Counted from the first letter of the stretch, positions 17,757 to 28,668 are shown. The stretch: 64,000 bases of DNA from Ignavibacteria bacterium (GCA_013298775.1 JAAFIV010000007.1:62001-126000), one strand, 5' to 3'. Notes: generated by a model not told the origin, from the sequence alone. Program-made: numbers and translations.

Positions 17757-18920
17757 TTATTTCTTTTTCGCTGGAGCAGCTTTTGGTGCTGCTTTTGCGG
17801 GAGCTTTCGCTGCGGGAGCCTTTGCTGCTGGTGCTTTTGCTGCTGGTGCTTTTGCTGCTACTGTTTTTGCGGGAGCAGCCTTTGGTGCTGCTTTCGCAGG
17901 AGCTTTTGCCGCTGGAGCCGCTTTCACAGGTGCTTTTGCGGCAGGTTTTGCGGGAGCTGGTTTGCTCGCAACAGCTTTTGGAGCCGCTTTAACGCTTACT
18001 CCGAGGGCTTTTGCCACCGTAATACCAATCGTTGCGGGCGATTCCACAACGTGGATACCAGCTTGCTTCATGGCTTTCATTTTCTCTTTTGCTGTGCCTT
18101 TTCCGCCAGAGATAATCGCGCCGGCGTGTCCCATGCGGCGACCGGGAGGCGCGGTTTGACCAGCAATGAAGCCGACAACAGGCTTTTTCACATATTTCTT
18201 AATGTACTCTGCCGCTTCTTCTTCTGCCGAACCGCCGATTTCGCCAATCATCACGATTGCGATGGTTTCAGGGTCTTCGTTGAAGAGTTGGATAGCATCA
18301 ATGAAGCGCGTACCGATAATTGGGTCGCCGCCGATGCCGATGGCAGTGGATTGACCAATGCCCAAATCGCTCATTTGCTTCACCGCTTCGTAGGTGAGCG
18401 TACCAGAGCGAGAAACCAAACCCACGCCGCCTTTATTGCCTGCTGCGGTGAATTTTTCTGGCGTGAAAATAAAGCCTGGCATGATACCGATTTTACACTC
18501 GCCCGGCGTGATAATTCCTGGGCAATTCGGTCCAATCAAACGCGCATTGGAGTTTTTCAACGCCGCGTGAACAACGGTCATATCACGCACAGGAATACCT
18601 TCGGTGATACAGATAATCAGCCCGATACCGCCTTCAATCGCTTCCAAAATTGCTTCACCCGCCAAGGATGCTGGCACGAAAATGATGGATGTATCTGCTT
18701 TTGTGGCTTTCACGGCATCTTTTACCGTGTTGAACACCGGAACAGGACGATTGAACATATCTTCGCCTTTGCCGGAATAGGTTGTGCCGCCTTTGCCGGG
18801 CGTTACGCCGCCCACGACATTTGTGCCGTATGCGAGCATTTGCGAAGCATGGAATGTACCTTCATTGCCCGTGATTCCTTGCACAAGGACTTTTGTATTT
18901 TTATTGACCAGAACACTCAT
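17757..18920 (-). CDS. sucD: succinate-CoA ligase (ADP-forming) alpha subunit with Ala/Lys/Pro tail
   Basis: A TCA-cycle enzyme subunit that carries the phosphohistidine and CoA-binding fold. Family motifs: [76 protein letters not shown] and the phosphohistidine in RRMGHAGAI (His265). The catalytic part ends near residue 298, where E. coli SucD also ends. It is followed by about 87 residues made almost only of Ala, Lys and Pro (repeats such as [10 protein letters not shown]), resembling histone-H1-like tails. No stop or frameshift separates the two parts. sucC is not in the window. A palindromic element (18973-19115) lies 52 bases upstream. Confidence 0.95.
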   Translation of the reverse strand: MSVLVNKNTKVLVQGITGNEGTFHASQMLAYGTNVVGGVTPGKGGTTYSGKGEDMFNRPVPVFNTVKDAVKATKADTSIIFVPASLAGEAILEAIEGGIGLIICITEGIPVRDMTVVHAALKNSNARLIGPNCPGIITPGECKIGIMPGFIFTPEKFTAAGNKGGVGLVSRSGTLTYEAVKQMSDLGIGQSTAIGIGGDPIIGTRFIDAIQLFNEDPETIAIVMIGEIGGSAEEEAAEYIKKYVKKPVVGFIAGQTAPPGRRMGHAGAIISGGKGTAKEKMKAMKQAGIHVVESPATIGITVAKALGVSVKAAPKAVASKPAPAKPAAKAPVKAAPAAKAPAKAAPKAAPAKTVAAKAPAAKAPAAKAPAAKAPAKAAPKAAPAKKK

Positions 18921-18972
18921 AGTGCGCCAAGTGGAAAAGTGTGAAAAGTACGAGAGTTATTTGCGATGTTTG

Positions 18973-19115
18973 ACACACGATAGAATCTCTCAAGAGCTGG
19001 TAAAATCTGGCTTCAGTGGCACAGACATTCTTGTCTGTGTTTCCATCTGGAATCGTGTGCCAATACTCACAGACAAGAATGTCTGTGCCACTAGTGAAGA
19101 AATTTTGTCGTGTAC
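18973..19115. repeat. palindromic element upstream of sucD
   Basis: The inner arms (about 19015-19040 and 19068-19092) are intact. The right outer end TTTTGTCGTGTAC is well conserved; the left (CACACGATAGAATCTC) is diverged. It lies between sucD and the tRNA-Phe gene. The rest of the gap 18921-19438 is AT-rich and carries only the tRNA terminator. Confidence 0.88.
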
Positions 19116-19382
19116 GAAAATGTGCGAGAGAAAAAGTCGCTTGCAAAGTGAAAATTATTGTGAAAATTATTCTGACATAAAATCGCTTCCAGAGCGCATT
19201 AAATCATGCAGAAAACTATTCCACAAAGACTTGCAAAAATAGAAAAAAAACTTGGGTGAAGAAACAAAAGATTACGAAAACACGTACTTTTCCACGATTT
19301 TTCTCCACAACGCGCAGAAGCAGAACACGATTGTTACAAAAATAATCAGCTAAAACCCGCATTAAATCTCGCGTTTGAACAT

Positions 19383-19410
19383 AAAAAAAGCCGCTTCGGA
19401 AAGAAGCGGC
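19383..19410 (-). terminator. intrinsic terminator of tRNA-Phe
   Basis: The 8-bp stem GCCGCTTC/GAAGCGGC with a 5-base loop is followed on the minus strand by seven T residues. It lies 28 bases after the tRNA 3' end. Confidence 0.92.
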
Positions 19411-19438
19411 TTTAGTAAAAATCTTGAAAGATTTTTTG

Positions 19439-19511
<73 letters not shown>

Positions 19512-19955
19512 ATTGTGTGAATACATTTTTGCCTTTCTTTGGGAGAGGCTGTTTGAATCAAGACTTGCAATATAAATGATTCTTTTTGCTCATGCAAGAA
19601 TTTTTTCTCCTGTGCGGACAAGCACATTGCACAAAATTTTGCTAAGTAATTTTGTATCAAATTTTTGCAGCCTGAAAAAATATACGTAAAAATTTCAAGC
19701 ATTGGTGATATTTTGCGCTCTTCATTTCAAAAAAGCAGGTAAAAAGAAGAACGCGAAAGGTGGAAATTCCACCAGAAATCTTGCGAAGTAATAGAAATTT
19801 TTTACCTTACTGCCGAAGTGGACACACTCCCTACCCAAAAGCCCGTCATTGCTTGCTTTAGGAGATTACCTTTTGTTGCAAGCATACATTTTTTGGCATA
19901 GTTTTTTCACTCTCCGAATGATAGTCATTCCTTTGTTTCCGTTTCTTTTTGCCCG
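19512..19955. other. AT-rich intergenic region
   Basis: 444 bases without a supported gene. A perfect 15-base palindrome GGTGGAAATTCCACC (19759-19773) could be an operator, but there is no second copy or known consensus to support it. Promoters for tRNA-Phe (leftward) and the OmpA-like gene (rightward) should lie here. Confidence 0.45.
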
Positions 19956-22658
19956 ATGAAACCTTGTTCCCATACGATATTGCTCCAACGCTCTTGCTTC
20001 ATGCTGCTCGTCTGCATTGTGCTTAAATTTGGCTCTACTTCAATGCTTCAAGCACAGCCCGCTTTCTTGCGCCCCGACGATGAAGATTTTCGCATCATCC
20101 CGCCGCCTGTCGAGGTGATTACGTGGGGCTTGGGAGCGTTTGCGGTAGGAAAAGTTTCGGCAAATACGACGACAAGTTTGGGTAATGATTTAACCAGTTC
20201 TCCTGGAATCTTCCAAAATCGTAGTCTGGACGCTGGCAGCAAGGTTCAATCCGTTTTTGCGGGCGTTGATGTTCGCCCAGTCGTTGATTATGGCTTGACT
20301 TTTTCTGTACCAACACTTTTTACACTGTTTGGAAGAAATTGGGGCATTAACATTGATACATACTTGGCAAGCTACCGCTATGTTACGCAATACCACATTA
20401 CAAATATCATTACAGACAATCCCCAAAAGCTCTTTATTCAAGCAAATCAGGCACTAAATGGTACTAGCGGTTTCGCCTTTAGTAATGAATTTCAACCGAA
20501 ATTTGTAACGACTTTTCGCACTCTGAACGTCTCTCCAATGCTGAACATCAGCGGCTTTTTAGTAGGCGCAAATATCGGTATTCCGATGCCGTTTATGGAA
20601 TCCACGCTCACAACGCCCAATTCTGCAATTTTACCGCTGCGTGAAACGGTGTTACCGATTGACCGCAGCGAGCTTCAAATTAGCATAGAACCTCGCATTG
20701 GGCTTTCTGCGCCGCTTGTTTCCACACGCTCTGGCTCACTCAATTTTCTCGCTTCCATTGGTTGGATGCTTCCCACCACGAATCCATTGCGTGGCGGAAC
20801 ACCAGCATCGAAGGCACTTGTACAGCGTTCCAATCAAATTTTTGGCGATGCAGTGCGGTCGTGGATGCTGACGCAAATGCCGACACAACCACAACCAACT
20901 CTTCTGCGCCCCCTTGAAGAACAAGGTATTACGCCACTTTCCATCAGCATCGGCTTCAATTATATGTTCACCTTCGGCAACGCCGCCATTATTGATGCCT
21001 TCGAGAAAGATGCCTACGATACCGATAGCTTACGCGCCGTCTATGCAGCAATTACGCGGCGTGTGGACTCCCTTCGCGCAATCTCCACGCGCCTTGCCGA
21101 TACGATGGTAAACCGCACAATAGTCTCCATGCGCCTCCGCGACTCGTTGGCGGCATTGCAAAAAATTCGCGCTGTGGATAGCACCAATCGCGCACAGGAG
21201 CAACGCCTCTTCGCCGAGCGTGAGCGACGCGACGCAATAGAAGCGGAAAAACAAGCATTAGCGACACTGAAGCGCGAGTTGGAGGAACAAAAACGCGCTT
21301 TGGAAACCAGCAATAAACGTAAGGATAAAGAGCTTGCGAAGAAAAATCAGGAACTTGCCGAAAAGCAGCGTCAAATCGAGGAAAAGCAGCGTCAGTTGGC
21401 GGCAAATCAGCAACTTGTCGAGGATAAAAACAAAGAAATTGAGGAAACGAAAAAGCGTGTCTTTGAGGCGAAAATCGGCATGATTGCGAGCTTGAACGAA
21501 GATGGCTCACGTGGTGAGGAAAATCCAACTATTAAAGTGGAAGAATTTACCGCAATCTTTACCAAAACCCTGATTCCACGCGTGTTCTTCGACAAAGGCT
21601 CGACGCTGATTCCCGCTCGCTACAAGCAAATTGCCGCCGCCGACCGCAATACTTACGCTTCTCCCACAAGCCCTAGCCTGAAAGCTACGCAAATACACGC
21701 GCAGGTACTGAACATCATTGCAAAACGCTTGTTGGAAAATCCCGCCGCGCAGCTCACGCTCACAGGCTTTAAGCGCGATGATGAAACTGACCCAAAGCTC
21801 GCATTGAAGCGGGCGGAAGCGATTGCGGTGTATTTTATTGACCGTTGGAAAATTCCTTCTGCGCGATTGCTCCGTGAAGCTGGAAAGCCGCTTTCTGCCT
21901 CATCTTCTGCGGTTTCTGTGCCAACATCCGCCAATAATGCGGCAGCACCAAATAGTGAAACAGCGAAGGCAATGAGCGTTCTCCTGAGTTCCAATACGCC
22001 CAGTATTTGTGCGGCATTTGTACTGCAAGACACCACGCGGACTTCCACGCCTACAAAGATAGCAATTGACCTCGACATCACTACTGGTGCGGGTTTGAAG
22101 CAATGGCAACTTGAGGCGCGGCAAATTATCAACAATGAAGATGAACTGCTCACCGATACGAGCAGCGCGAAAAATACTTCGCGCATCGTGTGGGATTTGG
22201 AGGAAGATGTCCTTTCCGTGCCGCGTTCAGGTAGCCCCGTTACCTTACGCTTGGAGGCATTTGATGTGAAAAATAGTAAAGCACCAGAGTCGCCGATACG
22301 CGAACTCAAAGTAGAGCAGCTTCGCCTCAAAGATAAGCAATCACGCGGCTTGCCAGACAAAACGGTCTATTTCTACGATATTGCTTTTGAGCAATCCGTT
22401 ACCAATTTCGCCGCCGAACAAGAACGCATCCTAAGCGAGATAAAAAGCCGCTTGCAGCCAAATTCAACCGTTAAACTGCAATTGTTTAATCCACAAAAAG
22501 TAAGCGGCACTGTTTCAGATGTAGCACAATTACTTGGCATTGATGCTGGTAAAGCAAAGCTCGCCGAAAGCGCGTCATTGCTCCACAATGGACAAACACC
22601 CGAAGCAAGCGCATACAATAGCATGATTCGCCTTCGGATTGAAACACCAGAAAAATAG
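19956..22658 (+). CDS. large outer-membrane protein with coiled coil and OmpA-like domains (paralogue 1)
   Basis: A 900-residue envelope protein. A signal peptide covers about residues 1-33 (ending LQAQ). Residues 35-340 are strand-rich and probably a beta-barrel (ITWGLGAFAVGKVSA, VDYGLTFSVPTLFTLFGRNW). Residues about 355-505 form a heptad-rich coiled coil (LKRELEEQKRALETSNK, KQRQIEEKQRQLAANQQ). An OmpA-like domain starts near residue 540 (FFDKGSTLIPARYKQIAAAD) with the peptidoglycan-binding helix region KLALKRAEAIAVYF. A further OmpA-like segment closes the protein (PEASAYNSMIRLRIETPEK). The gene at 28799-31219 encodes a close structural paralogue. A hairpin terminator follows. Likely a structural link between outer membrane and peptidoglycan. 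Confidence 0.82.
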   Translation: MKPCSHTILLQRSCFMLLVCIVLKFGSTSMLQAQPAFLRPDDEDFRIIPPPVEVITWGLGAFAVGKVSANTTTSLGNDLTSSPGIFQNRSLDAGSKVQSVFAGVDVRPVVDYGLTFSVPTLFTLFGRNWGINIDTYLASYRYVTQYHITNIITDNPQKLFIQANQALNGTSGFAFSNEFQPKFVTTFRTLNVSPMLNISGFLVGANIGIPMPFMESTLTTPNSAILPLRETVLPIDRSELQISIEPRIGLSAPLVSTRSGSLNFLASIGWMLPTTNPLRGGTPASKALVQRSNQIFGDAVRSWMLTQMPTQPQPTLLRPLEEQGITPLSISIGFNYMFTFGNAAIIDAFEKDAYDTDSLRAVYAAITRRVDSLRAISTRLADTMVNRTIVSMRLRDSLAALQKIRAVDSTNRAQEQRLFAERERRDAIEAEKQALATLKRELEEQKRALETSNKRKDKELAKKNQELAEKQRQIEEKQRQLAANQQLVEDKNKEIEETKKRVFEAKIGMIASLNEDGSRGEENPTIKVEEFTAIFTKTLIPRVFFDKGSTLIPARYKQIAAADRNTYASPTSPSLKATQIHAQVLNIIAKRLLENPAAQLTLTGFKRDDETDPKLALKRAEAIAVYFIDRWKIPSARLLREAGKPLSASSSAVSVPTSANNAAAPNSETAKAMSVLLSSNTPSICAAFVLQDTTRTSTPTKIAIDLDITTGAGLKQWQLEARQIINNEDELLTDTSSAKNTSRIVWDLEEDVLSVPRSGSPVTLRLEAFDVKNSKAPESPIRELKVEQLRLKDKQSRGLPDKTVYFYDIAFEQSVTNFAAEQERILSEIKSRLQPNSTVKLQLFNPQKVSGTVSDVAQLLGIDAGKAKLAESASLLHNGQTPEASAYNSMIRLRIETPEK

Positions 22659-22748
22659 GCGTATTGTAAGGTTGTTGCGGCTTGGCGAACTTTACCGTTG
22701 TAGGGGCAAATAGAAATTTTTTTGGTGTAATTGATGAAAACTTCCCAA

Positions 22749-22790
22749 AGTGAGGCTCTGACTTCTTTGTCAGGGTCTCACTTTTGCTTT
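22749..22790 (+). terminator. intrinsic terminator after OmpA-like gene
   Basis: AAGTGAGGCTCTGAC and GTCAGGGTCTCACTT pair over 15 bp with two wobble pairs around a short loop, followed by TTGCTTTTT. Confidence 0.85.
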
Positions 22791-22907
22791 TTACATTTCG
22801 CTGAAAAGCAGTATTTTTCTAAGCCTTTTCCGTTGTCTCTTCGAGTTCTTTGGTGATTTTCGTATCTCTCACAATTTCTCTTTGCACCTTTTTCTTGGGA
22901 ATGAATT

Positions 22908-25900
22908 ATGAAACACGTGCGCCTTATTGCCGTTCTCTTTTTCGCGCTGTGTTCTGGCTTTAGTGCAAGTATTTGCGCGGCTTCGAGCAATTTCTTGGTG
23001 CGTGGAATACATCATGTACCCAAAGCACATCTCGCACCCGTTGCCTCTGAAATTACCTCTGAAATTACCTCTGAAATTACCTCTGAAATTACCTCTGAAA
23101 TTGCCTCCGAAGCAGCATTTGTATTCATCCCAGCTGAAACGGATGCGACTATTGCTACCTTCTCGCCCACCATCGGCACAAGCGGCACAGTGATTCTTGT
23201 GACGGGTGCGAACCTCGGCATGGTACAGAATGCTCGTATTGGCGCGGTTTCTGTGCCGTTTCTTCTGCAATCGTCCACAAATCTTTCGCTTGGTCCAATT
23301 GGTGCAGCACAAAGCGGCGTACTCACACTCGCAACCGCTACAAGCGGCACAACCACTACTGCTACGCGATTCACCTTTATCGGCGAACCAATAGTTACAA
23401 GCCTTGTTCCACCAGCACCCACCCGCTCTGGCATTGGGCAAACCATCACCATCAATGGAAGTAATTTTTTCGGGACACCGCGTGAAAATCTGCCCGCCAT
23501 TGCACCACAAGTACGCATTGGCAGTGTAGAAGCAAGCAGCATTCAAGTCGTCGCGCCCTCACAAATGCTTGTTTCCTTCCCAAGCGCAACAACCGGAACA
23601 ATGCGGATTCAGGCGTGGGGCGGCTCTACAACAATTCCCAACGTGGAAATCCTGCCACCACCCGTCATTTCTGGCGTTTCGCCAACACTACTTGCACCGG
23701 GCTTTATTGTGAGCGTGACGGGGGCAAATTTCCTGAATGCCTCACAAGTGCTGGTCGGCGGCATTCCTGCGCTTTCGTACACTGTCATTTCGCCGAATCG
23801 CATAAACGTCATTGTTCCGCCAAATGCCGTGGGTGGTGTCAGTATTACCACGCCTGGCGGCACGGTCAGCAATGCAACGGTTATTACCGTTATTTCGCCG
23901 CCGAGTCTCGGTATGATTACACCCACAACGGCGCAAGTAGGCGCGGCAATCACCCTGCAAGGCACGAATTTTATCAATGTTTCCAGAGTGGCGATTGGCG
24001 GTATTCGCGCACTGTTCACGGTGTCTGAGCAGGTGGAAGGGCGGATTACGGCAATTGTGCCACCCAATGGAGCGCAGTCTGCAAGCCAAGCAACGGTCAG
24101 TGTTACAGCCATTGGTGGTACGTTTACCTCGCCACAGCGCATCACGGTTCTTCCTGCGCAAGGGGCAGTATTGACGGGCTTTTCGCCGAATCCCGCTCAG
24201 CTTGGCGGCATGCTCACACTCACAGGGTTTCATCTGCCAGCGAATCTTCTTCCGAATCCCCCAAACACCAGTATTTCTCTGCGTTTGAATGGCGTTCCAG
24301 CGCAAATAAGCCTTGTAACAAACAATACCATTTCGTGTACTATTCCCGTCAATCTTCTTGGTATTTCGCAAAACAGCACTCTTGCAAGCATTGAACTTAC
24401 CACGCCAGATGGTACCACAGCCGCATCATTCCTTGTTCCCGTCCTCGCTCCCAACGCGCCCGCGCTGACAAGTTTTACGCCCACTATTGGCGGTACAAAC
24501 ACGAGCATCGTGATAACGGGACAAAATCTTGATATTGCGCCGCGTGGAACGGTGCTTGGCATCAGTATCGGCGGGCTTCCCGTGCGGTCTTTTATGGTGC
24601 AATCCTCTACACAAATTGTTGCTATTGTGGGAACATTGAGTAATGCGATTACCAATGGAACGCTCACCATTGCTACACCTTCAGGCATTCTCACTTCCGC
24701 GCAACCGTTTCGCTACGACCCCGCCTACGTGCCACCGACTCCCGTGCAAGCAAGTGACTCTCTCGCACTCGTGGCACTGTACAATGCAACGGGTGGAATT
24801 GGCTGGGTAAATCGCACAAACTGGCTTCAGGACTACGTTTCTACGTGGTTTGGCGTGCGCGTGGAAAATGGTCGCGTCGTGGAAGTGCGCTTACCACGAA
24901 ACAGCCTATCGGGGCAAATTGCACAAATTCCTACACTCGCAAACCTTGATGCAATCAGGGTTCTCGACCTTTCGGAGAATAGCTTGGCTGGCAGCTTGCC
25001 CGCCGCACTCGCATCTATGCGGTCGCTGGAGGTTCTCAATCTTTCGGGGAATATTCTTGTTGGGGAAATTGGACAATCCCTCTGCGGCACAACGCGTTTG
25101 AGAGAACTGCGTCTAGCGCGAAACCGTGTGCAGGGCGAACTCAGCGAGATTTTATGCTGCCTCCCGCGCCTTGAAATTGCGGAATTGCACACAAATCTTT
25201 TGCGTGGCGGACTTCCGCGCTGCCTAGCGAATTTGCAAGCTCTTCTTGCTCTGGACGTAAGCAATAATCAGCTCTCCGATACGCTTCCCGCGTGGCTTGG
25301 CGATGCTCCAGTGCTGCAAGAATTGCGTTTGCGTGGCAATCGTTTTCGCGGTACGCTTCCAGCAGAATGGGGTCGGAGAACTCTTCAATCCAGAACCTTT
25401 GTGAAACAAACCGCTTCATCACACGCACTGGAAGGTGTAACGGTTCTGGATATTGGGCGCAATCAGCTCTCTGGCACACTTCCCCTTGAATGGAGTGGGC
25501 TGACGGCACTGCGCAATCTCCAACTTGACAGCAACGCCTTTACGGGTGCTGTTCCGCTTGAATGGCAGAATTTATCAAGTTTGCGGAATGCATCCTTTGC
25601 GTTCAATCGTTTTACAAATCTGCCAGACCTCGCACAAATACGCCGTTTAGACACACTCCACGTTGAAGGAAACGCACTGGATTTTTCCGCGCTTGAGCCA
25701 AATTCGCTCATTCGTCTTTTTACCTATTCCCCACAAAGTGAGACAGGAAGCCCCTCCACGACCATTGCCACGATTGACGCGCTCTTTCAGCAAGGCTTTC
25801 GCAGTGCAGGCACGCAAAACCGCTACGAATGGCGTAAAATGGCGATTTCTGGCGGAAACTCTCTTGCTGCGCAAACAACCTTTCCCGCCACAAGCGACGG

Positions 25901-27782
25901 TATCATGCGGATTCCAGCCTTTCAACCAACAGATACGGGTGAATATCGCTGTTTTATTACCAATACACTTTTGCCAAATCTTACGCTCACCTCAGCAACG
26001 GTGCGGGTTACAAGCATCAATCCAACAATACTTCCAGGCGATGTTGTTCTCATTTCTCCTGTGCGCAGCGCGACGGAGCTTGCCTTGCGCCCAGTGCTGG
26101 CGTGGGTTCCAGCGCAGGGAGCAAGTAATTACGACCTTGAATTTTCGACCAATCAAAATTTCATGCCCGTGAACGTCCGCGACCGAGTGCCGCAAACGCT
26201 GGAAGGCTTACTTACGGCGCGTTTGGAGCGGCTTGCACCCTTGCTTATGCCTGAAACTCGCTACTACTGGCGCGTCCGAGCCGTAAATAGTTTTGGCGCA
26301 GGTGCGTGGTCGGACGTGCGCGACCTCCGCGATTTTCGCACCGTCCGCGCCGATGCCGCACTCAGCGTCGAAACGGTCAATTTTGGCGATGTGCCGCGCC
26401 TCGACACCTCACAAACACTCATGCGCATCACGAATATCAGCAATGAACCTATTACCTTGAATGATGCCCGCCTCGCGCCACGCCATTTTGCTGCAAATGT
26501 ACTTTCATTGCGCGGTGTGATACTTGCGCCCGGACAAGTATTCGCGCTCCCTGTGAGCTTTTTGCCGCAAGATATTGGCACGCTTACTTCATCTGTCAGT
26601 GTCAATTACACGCTTGCGGGAACAAACGCAGAACGTAGCTTTGATGCGCGTTTGAGCGGACGCGGGACAGCACTCAAAGTTATTCCTCCAAATTTTCAAG
26701 ATGTCCTCTTGGGACGTACCCGCATTGCATCGGCGCAGATTGTCAATCGAACCGATGGGGTTGTGAAAGTGTTTGGTGTGGCAGTGACTTCCCCCAGAAC
26801 CAGCGCAAATACTCGCTTTGTGTATGAGTATGTGCCTAATTCACCAAATGTATCAAATCGTGATACTGTTTTTGTAGGAGCGCGAGATACCGTCCGATTG
26901 GTCGTGCGATGCTCGGCGGTGGGTGTTTCTCTGCAAAATGTTGGTGCGCTCCCGCAAGGATTGTTGCGCTTTGTGGGGAATATTGACGGAAGATTGGACA
27001 GCGTAGTAACGATACTCTCTGGCACAACGCGCATTCTGCGTTCTGGTGAAATACTAGCTCGTCTTGCAGCCCGCATGGTTCCTGCTGTTGCGCCGCCAGG
27101 TGGTCAAGTAATGTTGGAATTATTTTTGCAGGATTCTTCGCTCACAACACTTGCCGATGTGCAGCGCGTGGCAAATACCGTACAAGCGAACAACCGCGTG
27201 GTGATGAGCTTTTCGCAAAATGTTGTGGCACTTCAATCCACTTCAAGTACCGTTGCGCGGCGCGTGCGTAATTCCGCCCCGCAAAACCGCACGGAGCGTT
27301 TTGTTGTGCCGCTTTCGGGCTGGGATGTGCGCAATAACCGCACGGTGATTCAGCGCGTACCATGCCTAGCAGTTGCAGGAGAAATTGATGCAACGAAATT
27401 GGTCATTGAAGATGTAGAATGGTCAGGCACGACGCTGGATGTGGACGATGCAAACTTTGGCACGTTTCGCGCAGAAGCCTGTGAAGCAGGCGGGAAGCGG
27501 CTTGTAACGACAGCAGTGCGTACGAGCCTCACTGCACTCGCGCCAAATCCCGCAAAAGATGTCGTGAACATTGCGTATTCCGTCCGCGAAGATGGTTTTG
27601 TCGAGCTTGCACTGGTGAATGTTCGCGGCGAACTTGTGCAAATGATTCTCCGAAAAGAGCAGCATCAAGCGGGCGAATTTTTGATGGAAGCGTCCTTGCA
27701 GAATTTGCCACAAGGCTCGTATTTCCTACGTTTACGAGCTGCCGACGTTGTTCTGACAAAGCAGATGCAGATTGTGCGATAA
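22908..27782 (+). CDS. giant secreted protein with IPT/TIG, leucine-rich repeat and T9SS sorting domains
   Basis: A 1624-residue cell-surface protein. It has a signal peptide (MKHVRLIAVLFFALCSGFSA) and a short tandem SEIT repeat (about residues 46-64). Several IPT/TIG Ig-like domains follow (to about 600; cores like ITPTTAQVGAAITLQGTNF). Next comes a leucine-rich repeat block (about 640-870; LDLSENSLAGSLPAALASM). Then there are Ig-like and fibronectin-III-like segments (about 930-1130) and a HYDIN/ASH-like domain (VNFGDVPRLDTSQTLMRITN). The end (LAPNPAKDVVNIAYSV to LTKQMQIVR) is a type A T9SS sorting domain, so the protein should be exported through the type IX system. LRR and TIG domains suggest adhesion or binding. 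Partner unknown. Confidence 0.88.
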   Translation: MKHVRLIAVLFFALCSGFSASICAASSNFLVRGIHHVPKAHLAPVASEITSEITSEITSEITSEIASEAAFVFIPAETDATIATFSPTIGTSGTVILVTGANLGMVQNARIGAVSVPFLLQSSTNLSLGPIGAAQSGVLTLATATSGTTTTATRFTFIGEPIVTSLVPPAPTRSGIGQTITINGSNFFGTPRENLPAIAPQVRIGSVEASSIQVVAPSQMLVSFPSATTGTMRIQAWGGSTTIPNVEILPPPVISGVSPTLLAPGFIVSVTGANFLNASQVLVGGIPALSYTVISPNRINVIVPPNAVGGVSITTPGGTVSNATVITVISPPSLGMITPTTAQVGAAITLQGTNFINVSRVAIGGIRALFTVSEQVEGRITAIVPPNGAQSASQATVSVTAIGGTFTSPQRITVLPAQGAVLTGFSPNPAQLGGMLTLTGFHLPANLLPNPPNTSISLRLNGVPAQISLVTNNTISCTIPVNLLGISQNSTLASIELTTPDGTTAASFLVPVLAPNAPALTSFTPTIGGTNTSIVITGQNLDIAPRGTVLGISIGGLPVRSFMVQSSTQIVAIVGTLSNAITNGTLTIATPSGILTSAQPFRYDPAYVPPTPVQASDSLALVALYNATGGIGWVNRTNWLQDYVSTWFGVRVENGRVVEVRLPRNSLSGQIAQIPTLANLDAIRVLDLSENSLAGSLPAALASMRSLEVLNLSGNILVGEIGQSLCGTTRLRELRLARNRVQGELSEILCCLPRLEIAELHTNLLRGGLPRCLANLQALLALDVSNNQLSDTLPAWLGDAPVLQELRLRGNRFRGTLPAEWGRRTLQSRTFVKQTASSHALEGVTVLDIGRNQLSGTLPLEWSGLTALRNLQLDSNAFTGAVPLEWQNLSSLRNASFAFNRFTNLPDLAQIRRLDTLHVEGNALDFSALEPNSLIRLFTYSPQSETGSPSTTIATIDALFQQGFRSAGTQNRYEWRKMAISGGNSLAAQTTFPATSDGIMRIPAFQPTDTGEYRCFITNTLLPNLTLTSATVRVTSINPTILPGDVVLISPVRSATELALRPVLAWVPAQGASNYDLEFSTNQNFMPVNVRDRVPQTLEGLLTARLERLAPLLMPETRYYWRVRAVNSFGAGAWSDVRDLRDFRTVRADAALSVETVNFGDVPRLDTSQTLMRITNISNEPITLNDARLAPRHFAANVLSLRGVILAPGQVFALPVSFLPQDIGTLTSSVSVNYTLAGTNAERSFDARLSGRGTALKVIPPNFQDVLLGRTRIASAQIVNRTDGVVKVFGVAVTSPRTSANTRFVYEYVPNSPNVSNRDTVFVGARDTVRLVVRCSAVGVSLQNVGALPQGLLRFVGNIDGRLDSVVTILSGTTRILRSGEILARLAARMVPAVAPPGGQVMLELFLQDSSLTTLADVQRVANTVQANNRVVMSFSQNVVALQSTSSTVARRVRNSAPQNRTERFVVPLSGWDVRNNRTVIQRVPCLAVAGEIDATKLVIEDVEWSGTTLDVDDANFGTFRAEACEAGGKRLVTTAVRTSLTALAPNPAKDVVNIAYSVREDGFVELALVNVRGELVQMILRKEQHQAGEFLMEASLQNLPQGSYFLRLRAADVVLTKQMQIVR

Positions 27783-27818
27783 GAGCGTAGGATGGAGACC
27801 TGAGCAGTTACGTTCTCT

Positions 27819-28514
27819 TTACATCGTTTCCCGCAATAATGCGATATTTTTCGCATGTTCTTCAGAGCGCATAAATGCGTGGATGCGGTCAAATTCTGAT
27901 TTTGAAAAATGATGAATAGTATCTCCGTGCTGCAAGTATAAAATTGTGTCCGAGACCGACAAAAGCGGCTCTAAAATGTGAGAAGTGAGAACAACCGTCG
28001 TTCCTTGTTCGGTGAGGAGTTTTAGAATATCGGTGAGTGCATAATTTGTTTCAATGTCGAGACTATTAAAGGGTTCATCTAGCAAGACGAGCGGGCGACC
28101 CAAGCCCACAACGCCTATAAATGCGAGCTTTTTGCGCATCCCTGCCGAGTAGGTTTCTATTTCATCCTCCAACGGCAAATCGAATATTCTATTCCACGCC
28201 TCAGCGCGAAATGTGGGCTGAGCGAACTGCACAAGGCGTACATACTCGCTCCCTGTCATACGTGGATAAAAAAATGGCTCTACATCAAGCATCGCAATGT
28301 CTTCCTTACGTGGTTCTGCGCCGCAAAACAGAATCTCACCCTCAAAAGGGCGTAGATGCTTGCGAAGAAGATTGAGCAGGGTGGTTTTTCCTTGCCCATT
28401 TCTCCCTACAAGCCCGTGAATATGCGCTATTGGGAGCTGAAAAGAAATATTCTGCAACACCCGATGCTCACCATATCCAGCAGAAACATTCTGAAACTCA
28501 AGGAATGAAGACAT
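27819..28514 (-). CDS. ABC transporter ATP-binding protein
   Basis: A 231-residue ABC ATPase. Walker A is GRNGQGKTT, the signature is YSAGMRKK (a weakened LSGGQ, as in multidrug/ABC-2 exporters), Walker B is LVLLDEP, and the switch His is in LTSHILE. The order and length match ATPases that pair with ABC-2-type permeases, but no permease gene adjoins: upstream is a palindromic element and the OmpA paralogue, downstream the convergent T9SS gene. It may work with a permease encoded elsewhere. The substrate cannot be predicted. Confidence 0.92.
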   Translation of the reverse strand: MSSFLEFQNVSAGYGEHRVLQNISFQLPIAHIHGLVGRNGQGKTTLLNLLRKHLRPFEGEILFCGAEPRKEDIAMLDVEPFFYPRMTGSEYVRLVQFAQPTFRAEAWNRIFDLPLEDEIETYSAGMRKKLAFIGVVGLGRPLVLLDEPFNSLDIETNYALTDILKLLTEQGTTVVLTSHILEPLLSVSDTILYLQHGDTIHHFSKSEFDRIHAFMRSEEHAKNIALLRETM

Positions 28515-28668
28515 ATTGAATGAGGTTTGTACTTAAATTTGGAGGAGCATTACAAAAAAAATCCCGTACAAGCCTAGTATTGACGCGTTCTCTGCGCTTT
28601 TCCTAGTCGTTGCACGGGATGTACATTTTCATTGCTGATTTCTCGAAACATGAAAATTACTGCCGTTT

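Noticed and set aside
22869-23546. Long minus-strand frames opposite the TIG/LRR protein
   Set aside because: They mirror the repetitive plus-strand coding sequence and show no protein family.
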